A DNA stretch of 64,000 nucleotides from Sipunculus nudus (Eukaryota; Annelida; Sipuncula; Golfingiida; Sipunculidae), in assembly GCA_026874595.1 (NCBI GenBank), contig CM049308.1, positions 26,212,367-26,276,366 of the forward strand, written 5' to 3'. Numbering within the stretch: position 1 is the stretch's first letter; the number at the start of each line of letters is the position of its first letter. The notes below the pieces were generated by a model. That model worked only from the letters and a program-made list of their open reading frames with translations. It did no database searches and was not told where the DNA came from. Below, one piece after another: positions 11,481 to 23,300 of the stretch. A program made the translations under genes and the position numbers.

Positions 11481-11541
11481 GTCAAAAGAGGATCTACTAC
11501 CTCAGTTTCATCAAACAAAGAACTGACATTGACAGTGTCAG

Positions 11542-11835
11542 TCATAAAATCTTTTTTTCAGAGTCCTTTAAGGAATCTACATCCTTTTTATAATCAAACT
11601 CCTCATGGGAGTCAACAGAGGAATTTTCCTCAGCAGAAACAAACTTCTGTTTGTCATATGAGGACCTGGCCTCATTTGAAATAATCTCGCAAGAGTCATA
11701 AAAGGACTTAGCCTTATTTAAATAATACTCCACGCAGGAGTCTTGAAAGGACCTAGCCTTACTGAATTCCTCGCAGGAATCAACTGAGGTTTGTACCCCG
11801 CAAGCTACGGATTCTTCTTTGGATTCAGACGGCAC
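11542..11835 (-). pseudogene. repetitive acidic linker between gag and protease
   Basis: A 97-codon frame made of repeats around 'SxDSCEExxxxARSxxDS' (Ser, Glu, Asp, Lys rich). It lies where gag ends and pol begins. I recognise no domain; the nucleotide sequence shows a matching imperfect ~60-bp period (AGGACCT-GCCTTA / GGACTTAGCCTTA / AGGACCTGGCCTCA). Confidence 0.55.
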
Positions 11836-11919
11836 GTAGGCCTCCGTAGCATCAAACTCTTTATTGAGTCAATAAAGGAGTTATACCCCTTATTCACATG
11901 AAAGAGCCTGGCTCTTGTA

Positions 11920-13128
11920 CTATGCTATGCATAGATTTTGAAACAAAACCAGAAGGTTTGCTATTTGGTTTATTCGCAAGGACCAGCAGTCAGAAATTAG
12001 ATGACCTACCTTCTTGCAGTAATTACAGATTTTCTTCGCAAATAACTGGTCTTTGTTGGACTTAGACACAGTTGACGTGGACTGAGGTGTAGCATTGTAC
12101 TTTGTTGAACTATCAGGACTACTAATACTGGGTGACTGTGCTTTAATCTTCTTTTGACCATACTGATTTACATTCTTGTTTGTGAATGACTGGTTTGATT
12201 TGCTAGTAAAGGAAATTTTGTGTGTTAATGGATTATCATCAGCTAATTGAGCAGCAATGTCAAGTGTTTCAGGACTTTTCTCATCAAGAAAAGTTTTAAC
12301 AACTGCGTGAATGCAGCGCTTGAATTCTTCAAGCAAAATCAACTGACGCAAATTGTCATAATCTTTCATTACATTTTTAGAACTACACCAGCGATCAAAT
12401 AACTTCTCTTTTGTCCTAGAAAATTGGACGTAGGTCTGTTCTTTACGCTTTTCCCAATTTCTGAGTTTCTGGCGGTAAGCCTGCGGAGCTAACTCATAAC
12501 CTTTTAGGATTTACCGTTTTACCAGGTCATAGTCAGCAGCAGCTTCTACTGGAAGCTTTGTATAAATTTCTCTGGCCTTGCCAGTCAATACCCCTTGTAA
12601 CAGCAGAGTCCAATTTTCCTTAGGACATTTTAAATTTTCAGCTACTTTCTCAAAGTGTAAGAATTATTTATCAACCTCTTTTTCTTGAAAAGGTGGGACA
12701 AGTCTAATGTGTTTAGTAACATCAAAACTGTGAGTTGGGGCAGCACTTAGACTATGTTCTAGTTTAAGTCTTTCAATTTCTTTTTCTAGTCTGTCTCATT
12801 CTATTTCTTTTTCTAGTCCTTCTCTTCCTAACCGTTCTTCCCTCTCTTTTAATGCTAGCTCATGTTGCATTTCCAACTTTTTTAAAATTCTTATTGCATA
12901 GCAAGGCTGTCATTTTTTTATGTTTCCTCTTCACTCTCTTCAATTAAACGTTTGCTAACTAGATCTTGCATGATTTTAGCAATGATATCAGGCTTTCTCA
13001 AAGCTTTTTTCACACTAAGCCCTAAGTGTTGTCCCAAACGCAAAAAAAGCTGATAGACTATTTGTCAACTGTTCAATTTGATCAGGGTCGGGATCGTCAA
13101 CATATGTCTCAGGTTGAAATCTGCCATG
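11920..13128 (-). pseudogene. gag with SCAN-like capsid and CCHC zinc knuckle (broken)
   Basis: From the 5' side: FDVTKHIRLVPPFQEKEVDK, an in-frame TAA, FLHFEKVAENLK, KENWTLLLQGVLTGKAREIY, then ADYDLVKR, a TAA at 12511-12513, ILKGYELAPQAYRQKLRNW, EQTYVQFSRTKEKLFDRWC, LILLEEFKRCIHAVV. The last blocks have the pattern of the SCAN domain, which is known to derive from the capsid of Gmr1-like elements. A CCHC knuckle CNYCKKVGHLISDC follows at 11986-12027, preceded by a Ser/Lys/Asn linker. A Glu/Lys/Arg coiled-coil-like stretch lies near 12780-12900. The start is probably near the CAT at 13126-13128, but the frame breaks soon after it. Confidence 0.82.
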
Positions 13129-13270
13129 TTAAGATGTTAAAACAATAACAAAAAGCACTGAGATAAATCATGTAAACAATGTATTGTAAACAATATGTAA
13201 TCTTGTAAACAATGTATGATAAAACAATGTGTCCAGGTCTAGGCCTAATAAATTTTCAAAACTATTAAGC

Positions 13271-13288
13271 ATCCCGGACGAACCCCCA
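13271..13288 (-). other. primer binding site, tRNA-Pro type
   Basis: Minus strand TGGGGGTTCGTCCGGGAT starts six bases inside the 5' LTR edge. It differs at one base from the proline-tRNA primer site known from murine leukaemia viruses (TGGGGGCTCGTCCGGGAT), so the minus-strand primer is most likely a tRNA-Pro. Confidence 0.75.
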
Positions 13289-13294
13289 ATTTTA

Positions 13295-13551
13295 TGTTAC
13301 GGAACCTAATATCAACAGATCACGTATGCGCGATGGACACAAATTTTGTAATGGAGAAAAATAAATCAGTTTCTGTAACAATAGGCAGCGTGAAATGTCT
13401 AGGGGAATGAATAAAGAAGTCAGTAGTTTTTTATTATAAAATAACTCTAATTTATTCCTAAAACAACCTAGCATTACAATACACTAAATCAATACAATTA
13501 CACAGTATAACAGCAGTATAACAGCAAATCAACACAATCACACAGTAAAAT
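13295..13551 (-). repeat. partial 5' LTR (R/U5 part only)
   Basis: Matches the first ~255 bp (+ strand view) of 7415-8188 and begins with the same TGTTACGGAACC. Similarity stops after CACAGTAAAAT at 13551, so the U3 part with the TATA box is gone. A small internal duplication (CAGTATAACAG) near 13503-13523 is absent from the other LTR. Confidence 0.85.
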
Positions 13552-13607
13552 AAATTGGTTTTGTCCGCTTCATATTCGCCATGTTAATATTTCGCGCTGT
13601 CCAGTTC

Positions 13608-16244
13608 TTTTTAGCTCAGCTGACTATAAGTCATCTGAGCTATAGTCGTGGTCCATTGGTTGTCCGTCTGTCTGTCCGTCCGTCCGTCCGTCTGTCCGTC
13701 CGTAAGACTGGCACGTTTCGACACCATTGGACCTACGAATCTGAAATTTGCCATACAGTTAGATGTCCCAAAAATCTCCTACCATACCGAAAATTGGGTC
13801 AATAGGACTTTGTTCCTTTGAGATATTAAGGAAAAAACTCAATTTTTTATTAGAAATCTATTTTTACACTTCAGGACTGCCTAATATCAAAACCACTCAT
13901 CTGGTTTTCTTCATATTTATCATAAATGTTCCTCTATATAGTTCCTATGTACACGCCAGAAATTAAGTCAGTATTATTTAATTTAAAAAAGTTATGGGCC
14001 CAAACATAATGGACTTTATAAAAAAATCAGGAAAGATATTTGGTCACTTAAGACCAAAAGTGTTAAAGATAGGGACTTTTTTTTCAGTAATACAACTTTA
14101 ATTGATCAAAAGTTTATTGTATACCAAAAATTAGATCAAAATCTGTTAAATTTTTTTTAAAATATTGGCAAAAATATAAAATTGGTACCTTAAATTTTGC
14201 CCAAGTTTGACCATGGCACTTTTTTTTCCTGTAAGTACTGTGGATTTAATTTTCACAGCATGTTTTTGTTAGCATTTTGTCTGTTAACACCAAAAATTTG
14301 AATCCAGTTGATCAAAAACTGTAGATTTTATTCAAGTTTTCAAGCACCATGTCACATCAAGTTTACATCAAGCTAGTGTTATGCAGTATGCTAGAGCTCA
14401 GCTCCCCAGCTTCAGCTCGAAGTTCCTTAAATTTAGCATACAGTTAGATGTCTCCAAATCCTCTACCATGCCAAGAATTTTATCACTAGGACTTAATTCC
14501 TTCGAAATATTAATGAAAAACTTCATTTTTCCATTAAAAACCCATTGTTACACTGTAAGACTGCCTCATATCAAAACCACTGATCTGACTTTGATCATAT
14601 ATTATATACATATTTTTCTATACATTCGCTATGCACATGTTTTAAGTTATGGGCCCAAACATAATACACTTTTTAAAAAATCAAGAAACATATTTACTCC
14701 CTTAACAAGAGGATTGCTGAAGCTAGAGATTTTTTGTCAGGGATGTAACATTATTTAATCAAGATTCAATTGAATACCAAAAATTAGTTCTGAATTTTTC
14801 AAATTTTATAAGTTATTAGTATAAATATAAAATTAGTACCTTAAATTTTGCCCAACTTTGACCATGGCACGTTTGTTTCCTGAGAGGACTGTTGATATGA
14901 TTTTCATATCATGCACACATAAGGATTTCATCTTTGTAGTTTAGAAAGCTGAAGGAAATTGGCCAAATATTGTTGCTTTTATTAATGTTTATATGAGACC
15001 ATGTCAGACTCAGGCTTAATCCAGCCCCTCTTCAGTCACCTGTATGTTGACCTTGTTGACCTTTCATCAGATTATGCATGCTTGAGCGAAGCATACACTG
15101 GGGCAGCCAGGCAGCTAATGCCCAGCCACAGTTGATCCAGGTGTCCAACCCAACTCATCTAGTAGTTGTTTTGAAAAACAACATAACAATAAACAATAAA
15201 TTAATAATTTTGTATTGGTTTTTCATAACAAATTAAAGAAAAATTAATAGAAAAGGAATTTGTTAGTTGATGAGTAACAGAAAATTAACTTGCAGTTACT
15301 GATGATGTAAGAATCTTGTATGGATGGATAGAATGTCAATGTCAATGTTATTCCAAGTAACCCCATGCAGTCACCTATGGTATTTTTCAGTAAAATTTTA
15401 ATGATAAAAAATAAATCATATTATTCATTACTAATCATTAGTGATCATATGAAGGAAATTAATGATAGACAAAGATGCAGTTTATAATATTTATCTAGAT
15501 TCCTACTGTGTCTAGTGTGTAGATTGATGTGAAAGTAGTCCAAAGTGAATATATTACATTTATTTTTTTTTAAATAAATAAAAGCCATAAAACCAGGTAC
15601 TTATGATCATTATTTAAATTTGTGAATTTTGTATATTCTGGATTCTCAACATCTTTGTTTGGCTAAAACTGAATAAATACTAGACATGGTGCGAATGCTT
15701 TGCAAATGTATTTGAATAGGAATATGAATATGTACTGCATTAAAAAATTTCATTTCATAAGAATGGGAATTCAGGTAAAAATGAAAGTATTTGAATACCA
15801 GTGCAGATACTTTCAAAATGTATTCATGAATGCATTCATGAATATATTCTATAATATTATTTCAATATTCATTTCAGTTATATTTTATTTTAAAAAATCA
15901 TATGATTTACTTACTATTTTTTTATATAAAAATTATATTGGCACAATATTTGTTATTAAATTTTAATAAATAGTTAAACTCTTTTATAATATGTGCTGGT
16001 TATAAGTTATATGGCCAAGTTAAAATCTGTGTGACAATAGCACTCCATTTGTTAATAAAATAAATGAAATAAGTCCTCTTCCCTGTCTCCAGAGATACTA
16101 TCAAAATCATACATAAGCTAAACACCAACAACTCATAATAAAGCTTATATTTATTACCACACAAAACAAGCATGTGCCTCTTTCCCAAATCATATTTTTT
16201 ATCATATATAACAGCTGAGCGCCGTGACCCATGGGTCCCTTGTT
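13608..16244 (+). mobile_element. family-A repeat element, copy 1
   Basis: Starts TTTTTAGCTCAGCTGACTAT and ends AGCGCCGTGACCCATGGGTCCCTTGTT; copy 2 at 20307-23452 has the same ends. After the start comes a run of GTCCGTCCGTCC. The interior holds two diverged units of about 680 bp (from ~13750 and ~14430) that share phrases such as CTACCATGCCGAAAATT, GGACTT-TTCCTT-GA-ATATTA and CCTAATATCAAAACCACT. The rest (14.95-16.2 kb) is AT-rich and unassigned. No coding capacity. Confidence 0.75.
15821..15844. repeat. 24-bp perfect palindrome
   Basis: Half-site TATTCATGAATG followed directly by its reverse complement, inside the AT-rich part of family-A copy 1. Confidence 0.9.
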
Positions 16245-16579
16245 TCGGTATAGGGTTAATTAATATTTTCTTGATGTAAGAAATATATAAGCATAGTGTA
16301 ATTTACACAAAACACATCCATTATTTTTTTTATTTAATATGTGCAAAATTATAATAATTCGAGGATCCTGAGGAATATGGAACGAGTGGGGATTCTTTTA
16401 GTTCATGAAGGAGAAATTATAATTTGTAATATTTTTCTTGAATTGACTTTTACTTTATACACTGCAGACATTGATAACGTACACGAGTCGCCAATAAGGA
16501 TCTGACATTAACGAATGCTCGTCTCTGTATATGAGGTGCCTTTTTCATTAACGTTTTATTTTCGCGATAGCGCCAAAAA

Positions 16580-16850
16580 AAGGTATGGTTCTCAGGCACC
16601 GCCCGCTTCAATTTTAACCCACAGCATCAAAATGTTTTGATTTTCATCTTTTAAGAAGATAAAATGATAAAATTTTGATAAGATTTCCTTTGTTATGTAT
16701 TACTTTTACCTATTTATCAAATAAAAATCTGATATTACCATGCTTTTCCCTGTTCATATGATCATTTTTATCGTAACACAAAAAAGAAAAAACAAAAAAT
16801 CGCCCGCCTGCACTGATTTTTTATAAAAAAGTGCCTGAGAACCATACCTT
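16580..16850. mobile_element. 271-bp MITE with 20-bp perfect terminal inverted repeats
   Basis: Left end AAGGTATGGTTCTCAGGCAC (16580-16599), right end its exact reverse complement (16831-16850). The interior is AT-rich with CGCCCGC near both ends. A diverged second copy lies at 55280-55533. No frame. Confidence 0.85.
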
Positions 16851-17505
16851 GTTTTTTTTCACCTAATTTCTTTTTTTGAAACCCTCGCGAACAAAAAGCC
16901 ATCGTCCGCAGCCTTCTTTCAAGAACATATGGCAGACTCCTCTCCTAGCGACAGCTGTACTGAAAGGATTGGTCAAATTAGATTTGACAAACTTATCTGA
17001 CCTGTCAGCTGCCCCTGACCGACAATGTATATTGATTCTGGATTAATCGATTCAATGTTATTCCAAATATAACCCTAAAGATATCACAACAGACTATAAA
17101 ACGGTTACTTAGTTGTCATACGTTGAGGTATGCAATACTTTACCTATCCCGACACGGGAAATTCATCCCTAATAGAAAAACAGATATCGCTGACGACTAA
17201 AAGTCACTCTAACCCCTACACAACACACTTTGAGGTAACATTAATTGTGTCAAAGACAAAACACAGACAGAAAACATTCAGAATTTATAAGCAAGACTGT
17301 CTTGCTAAATAATCCACAAGTAGCTAGCCCTCAATTTAGACCATCAGTATACTGTCATGGTATAGAGAATGAAATCTGGTAGAATTTGAAATCTTATACG
17401 TAGAGATACCAGCTGAGTTTAAAATATCACCACTCAATTGCGGACAAAACGTCAGTGTCCGCAGCTGGTTTCACTGTACAGCGTACTGAATAGCGTTGGT
17501 TTCTA

Positions 17506-17580
17506 TACACTGTTAAAAATTACCGTAAAATAACGGCGCATAAGACTGTAAATTTACGCCGCTTTGCAATGTAGACGCTC
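17506..17580. repeat. fragment of the 'CGTAAAATAACGG' repeat
   Basis: TACACTGTTAAAA (17506-17518) followed by CCGTAAAATAACGGCG and AATTTACGCCG. The first block is the reverse complement of the end of the similar element at 26034-26386 (TTTTAACAGTGTA). Confidence 0.55.
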
Positions 17581-17599
17581 TTGTGCGTTGAATAACGCG

Positions 17600-17813
17600 C
17601 AAATGCAACGTCAAATGATGAGCGTCTGTGAAAATGGTGTGACACGTGTGTAAAGCAGACGGTACAGATGAAATAAACCGCGCGTCATGTGATCAGCGGG
17701 GCTACTCATGACGTCAACATCCTGGATCTTTTGACTCCACGGCGGGAAGAGAAGCCATTTTTGTCCGTCTGCTGGCTGCTGAAAGTCACAGAAGTTACCC
17801 AGCATCTTCATTG
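17600..17813 (+). promoter_or_regulatory. GC-rich promoter-like segment
   Basis: A locally GC-rich stretch in AT-rich surroundings. It contains CACGTG-like GACACGTGTG, CRE TGACGTCA (17709-17716), an E2F-like GGCGGGAA, AAGCCATTTTTG (YY1-like when reversed) and ATTGG (CCAAT reversed), ending at a candidate donor ATTG|gtaaaa near 17813. It could be the promoter and first non-coding exon of the broken gene that follows at 18987-24969. This is inference from motifs only. Confidence 0.3.
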
Positions 17814-17947
17814 GTAAAATGTTCTTCTTTAATATGTAGGCATAAATCTGTTTACTGTGTTAGTTGTTATTCTAATACTGTGTAATAGTGTACGTTGGTA
17901 ATTGTATAGTGGTACGAGGCCAGTCTCGTTCATGTGTTCCCTCAGTT

Positions 17948-17967
17948 GGGGGGGGGGGGGGGGGGGG
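17948..17967. repeat. poly-G tract (20 bases)
   Basis: Twenty G on the + strand, about 75 bp before a (TA)n tract. Confidence 0.95.
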
Positions 17968-18038
17968 CGACTGTCACTGGCAGGGGTAGAAGAGTGATTG
18001 AGTTGGAAATATATATTATGTATATATGTGTATATATA

Positions 18039-18042
<4 letters not shown>

Positions 18043-18099
<57 letters not shown>
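18043..18099. repeat. (TA)n microsatellite
   Basis: About 28 TA units, with shorter TA runs just before it. Confidence 0.97.
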
Positions 18100-18104
<5 letters not shown>

Positions 18105-18459
18105 TATAATGTGTGACATTTGTGTGATGTTGATATTATATATTAATTAAGTGCAGGTTTTATGTTTCCATTAAATGTCAACTCTAAACCATGTTTAGAT
18201 TATTAGATAACCTTATATTTCAGTTAATTTAGAAATGGAAACAAAGTCAAGTTTTTTAATTATTAATATATTACATGTCCAATATATAAAAGCAATTGTT
18301 ACTTGCTCAATATCAGTGTTGGGGATGATTACATTGAGTAAGTGGGGGGGGGGGGGTATATAACCCCCATTCCCTGCATTGATGCCAATGTTTATCATTA
18401 ATGATTAAGTCGTTTTTAGTTTCAGGGAATTGCCAATAAGAAAAAGGAAGCAAACCCAA

Positions 18460-18476
18460 CCCCCCCCCCCCCCCCC
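18460..18476. repeat. poly-C tract
   Basis: Seventeen C; a 13-base poly-G lies nearby at 18344-18356 on the same strand. Confidence 0.93.
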
Positions 18477-18540
18477 GTCCCAAAAACACACACCTGGCCA
18501 TGTCTGTGTGTATATCATGCATGATATATAAATATACATG

Positions 18541-18544
<4 letters not shown>

Positions 18545-18615
<71 letters not shown>
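18545..18615. repeat. (TA)n microsatellite
   Basis: About 35 TA units without interruption. Confidence 0.97.
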
Positions 18616-18617
<2 letters not shown>

Positions 18618-19322
18618 CTTAAAGGTGAAATATTGGTAAAGGCACCACTGAAAACAGTTTTGAATTATTTATTCACTAGATTTTAAATGAGGCCTTGAAT
18701 AAGGTTTTCCCACTTACATGTCAACCAGAGAAATTAAGATATCAAAGTCCCTTTATTTTTTTTAAATATTTTTAATAGATGCTTAAACAGAGCGTAAACA
18801 CAGACCAAACAAATAATAAACAGCTTTGAGACAATTTCCTAAATTTCTTAACATGTTTTAGAAGAAAAAAAAACAAACCATGCTAGCCAAAGTGCAAACA
18901 TATTAGCCAGTCTTTTTGAGAGAGAGAGGGAGAGAGAGCCTGAAAAGGCTGCTAAGGCACAGCCAAATACTGTTTTATGTTTTCAGAAAATGGTCAAGCA
19001 TTTCCATCAGAGTGGCAAATTCAAAGAAGATTTGGATACCATCATGGCAACTTTCCTATTTCTTAAGAATAGGAATTATGTAAGTTTACACATCACATAA
19101 TAATATACTGCCTTTTTAGCTCAGCTGACTGTAAGTCATTTGAGCTACAGGGAAGACACCACCTCTGTCACTGTCGTTCACTGACACCAGTACTAAAGTT
19201 GTTATTGAACTTTTGTTGGAAAACATAGCTCATTGACCCCCCCCCGCCACAAATTGTTCTAGCAAGGCCTAGTGAAACCATCTGTAATGTCCAGGTTTGC
19301 TCAACTGAATTGTTGCTAGAGA

Positions 19323-19341
19323 CCCCCCCCCCCCCCCCCCC
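19323..19341. repeat. poly-C tract
   Basis: Nineteen C. A lone family-A/B-like start (TTTTTAGCTCAGCTGACTGTAAGTCATTTGAGCT, near 19113-19147, described in pieces) lies just upstream without a matching end. Confidence 0.93.
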
Positions 19342-20306
19342 ACTCTGTTGTACAGGGTTGCAATTTCCATTCATAATGTGGGTAGGATGGGGTTTTTGAC
19401 ACCCCCTCGCTCACATATACCTTTGTAATGGGGTATACCACATCTCATCCATCAGTATGCATCAGACTGAGGGCATTTATACTTGTACTAAGATTCAAAA
19501 TTGGTAGTACTTGCTTTAAACATGTACTTGTCACACCTTAATAAATAATAACTTTTCAAATAATAGTCAAGTTTATCATCAGGGAACCCGGAAAGATTAC
19601 GCAGGTTTGCATTATGACTTTAGCCCTTGTTATATTATAATAGCTAGTATATGTAAATGCAGTTACAAATGTTACATCATTTTGTTATATAAAGGCTGTA
19701 CTGCATATATTGCTTCCTATTTATAAATCCTCATACACATGTGATGCTGTTTTTGCACCTTTCTGTTTATACACTGAGTAAAAACATTTGTTGACCCAAT
19801 ATTTACCATTTTTATATGCAATATAGCACTTTTGTTTATTAATTTATATACCTGCACTTACTTTGTAAATATTATTCATATGCCTGGTGCTGAGATTGTC
19901 TTTTGTTGGTTACATGTTAATCAGTTCTGTTTTTATATACTCCTAGAATTTGTTCTACTTGTGCAGGTGTTCAGAGAGCCATACATGCATCAATTATTAG
20001 AGGAAAGATGACGTAAATGTTCCAAGCCTTACCAAACTTAGAGCTGTGAACAAAGTACAAATGCAAGATGTGCAAGGTGCACAACTACACTGGCAAGCAG
20101 TTGCAGGGTAATTTCCTAGCATAGAACATTGCAGAAAAGGTACACCAAGGTAAGTTTGAATTTGATCATATTTTCTTTTGTACAGTCCATGGCAATTTGA
20201 ATAAGCTGATGAGTTTAATAATCTGTGAAACAAGTATCTTACATATTGAACATTATCAGTGATGCTGACCTAAATTTGCCTGCCTGTTTCTCATTCTCTC
20301 CATTCA

Positions 20307-23300
20307 TTTTTAGCTCAGCTGACTATAAGTCATCTGAGCTATAGTGGTGGTCCATTGTCCGTTGTCCGCCCATCTGTCTGTCCGTCTGTCCGTTTGTCCG
20401 TCTGTAAGACTGGCACGTTTCAACACTGTTGGACCTACAAATCTGAAATTCTGCATACAGTTAGATGTCCCCAAAATCTCCTACCATGCCGAAAATTGGG
20501 TCAATAGGACTTTGTTCCTTTGAGATATAAAGGAAAAACCTCAATTTTTTATTAGAAATCTATTTTCACACTTCAGGACTGCCAAATATCAAAACCACTC
20601 ATCTGGTTTTCTTCATATTTACCATAATTAATTCTCTATATAGTTCCTATGTACATGCCAGATATTAAGTCAGTATTATATAATATAAAGAAGTTATGGG
20701 CCCAAACATAATGGACTTTGTAAAAAAATCAGGAAGATATTTGGTCACTTAAGACCAAAAGTGTTAAAGTTAGGGACTTTTTTCCAGTAATACAACTTTA
20801 ATATATCAAAATTTAATTGTATACCAAAAAATTAGATCAAAATCTGTTAAATTTTTTTAAATATTGGCAAAAATATAAAATTGGTACCTTAAATTTTTCC
20901 CAACTTTGGCCACGGCACGTTTTTTTTTTTCACAGCATGTATACATAAGGATTTAATCTGTTAAAATCTGAAACTTGAAAATAAAAGCTGCAAAATTAGG
21001 CTAGTTATTGAATTTTTTTCGAGGCGCTCGTTGTATTCCCTTACATTGTCAAGCAGTCCACTTTGATGACTGTAGGTCATTCAGTGCACATCTCTATGCT
21101 CCCCAAGCTGTTGGCATAATTTTAGATTACCCCAAAATCTCCTACCATATCGAAAATTGGGTCATTAGGACTTCGTTTCTTCGAGATATTAAGGAAAAAA
21201 AACTCTGTTTTCCAAAAAAAAAGCCATTGTTACACTTCAAGGCTGCCTAATATCAAAACCACCAATCTTTTTTTGATCGTATTTAGTATTCACATTCTTT
21301 CATACATTTTCTATGAACATACCAAAAATTAGGTCAGTATTGGGTATTATTTTGAAGTTTTGGGCCAAAACATAATGCAATTTTTTTAAAAATCAGGAAA
21401 TATATTTACTCATCTAACATGAGAATTGCTGAAGTTGGAGACTTTTTTTTTCAGGAATATAACTTTATTTAATCAAGATTCAATTGTTTACCCAAAATTA
21501 GATCTGAATTTTGCAATTTTTTCAAGTTATTAGCATAAATAAAAAATCAATACCTTAAATTTTGTCCAACTATCAAGTTGGCACTGTTGATTTAATTTTC
21601 ACAGCATATATACATAAGGATTTAATCTTTAAAAATCTGAAATTTCAAAGAAATTGATCGGAAAGAATAGCTTTCATTCATGTTTTCATATATACACCAT
21701 GTCAAGTGTTGATTACATCTAGCCCACCTAGTAGTACAGCCTCCACTTTCATTATGTAACCCCCCCCCCCCCCCCAGATTGTGCATAAACTAGATGAATG
21801 TTATTATTTTCTGTATTTGATTCATTCTTATTCTAGGCTATGCTACATTTTAGATTTTGTATTGTACCACCAGGGTTACAATGATTAAAGTGTACATTTA
21901 ATTGTGTCCACAAAGTGGTGTATTGCTATGAAAGTGTAGATGTTCATGAGATAAGTAATTCCTTACTTCAGAAGAGTAAAAACTTCACCAGGTGTGAAAT
22001 TGACAGCAATAAATTAAAACTGGGATAGTAATTAGCACAATGATATTGTTTGTCCCTCATTCAACCAACAGTGTGTATACTTTATTTGAAAAGATGTTTT
22101 ATTTTATCAAATTTACTGAATCTTTTATTTTATTTTGGTGAATAAAATTAAGCATGTACTGAAAACTCAATTGTGCAAAACTTTTAAATAGTGATTCAAG
22201 GATTATTCTTGTAGATGCCATGTTGTGGCATTATTTTCTTTTAAATTCAGTTTAAACATTTATGATTTAAAAATAATAAAATATATGTGTATGCATAATA
22301 TGACCCAATATGAGCTACACTCTTGATATATGATGATTGCAACTTTTGCAACAATTCTAATATTTTAACTTATAGTTTCAGTTTTTTCTCTGTATATAAA
22401 ATGTTTGCAACTTTTGCATCAATTCTAATATTTTAACTTATAATTTCAGGTTTTTTTATTAAAAATTTATAAAACTTGTAAATAAAAAAATGATTCAGAT
22501 AAAAACTTCTTAATGGAAAAAGTGGATATGCTTAAAAAAAATAGGATTATATATAAACTGAAATGCATTATTCCCTTGAAAGTGAAATAAAGGTATTAGT
22601 CCATTCTGTCCACCTGCCTGTCCATCTGTAAATTTTCATATGCATCACAGTATCTCAAAACTTTTACTGTTTTTCTTCATGACAGTCTTGTCAGAGTATT
22701 AATTCGCAATCATATATTTAGAACTTTACTATAACCAAGTAGGAGGGCCCCTTTCCTCTTAGCTTTTCATATTCTTATATAAACGAAAATCATTACAATA
22801 GAATATTTCTACATCCACCTTAGTGCTGCCCTCACTTTTCCCTTCTCCGAACCCCATCCCAAAGTCAGCCTCAGTAAGCAAGAACAAGATGAATCAGATA
22901 TATTCATACTTTAATATTTTGTATAACTATTCATCCATAGGTACCTATGTACATGCCAGAAATTATGTCAATATTGTGTAATATGTAGACATAGTGGGCA
23001 TCACAATAATGTACCTTGTCAAGACTAAAGAGATATTGTGTCATACAGTCACAAATTCATAAATCACTTCATCAGCATAGTTAATCATAACATCATATCC
23101 ATCAAATTGAAAGCTTGCAGACTACCATACACTTTAGATCCTTCAACAAATAGCCTTATCATCATTCTACTACTGCTTATTACTGCTGTCATTGCATTCA
23201 TATTTGCTCAAATATATCACAATTTTCAACCCCTCCTAAATAAATAAAAAATAAACCACTATATTTGACTCTATTAATCCATCAGGTTATTTCATTTATT

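Larger units (their letters stand above)
7415..13551 (-). mobile_element. Gmr1-like Ty3/gypsy LTR retrotransposon, 5'-truncated and decayed
   Basis: On the minus strand the order is partial 5' LTR, primer binding site, gag with SCAN-like capsid and CCHC knuckle, degenerate protease, integrase zinc finger, integrase core, reverse transcriptase, RNase H, polypurine tract, complete 3' LTR. Placing integrase before reverse transcriptase is the Ty1/copia order, yet the protein motifs are of the Ty3/gypsy type. That combination, with SCAN-like Gag, is known for the Gmr1 group (first named from cod). All parts lie on one strand with no other LTR between, so a single element is the simplest reading. 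It is inactive: gag and pol carry several stops and frameshifts, the integrase has lost its catalytic Glu segment, and the first reverse transcriptase Asp is replaced. By eye the two LTRs differ at roughly 20 positions over ~255 bp, so insertion is old. Confidence 0.88.
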
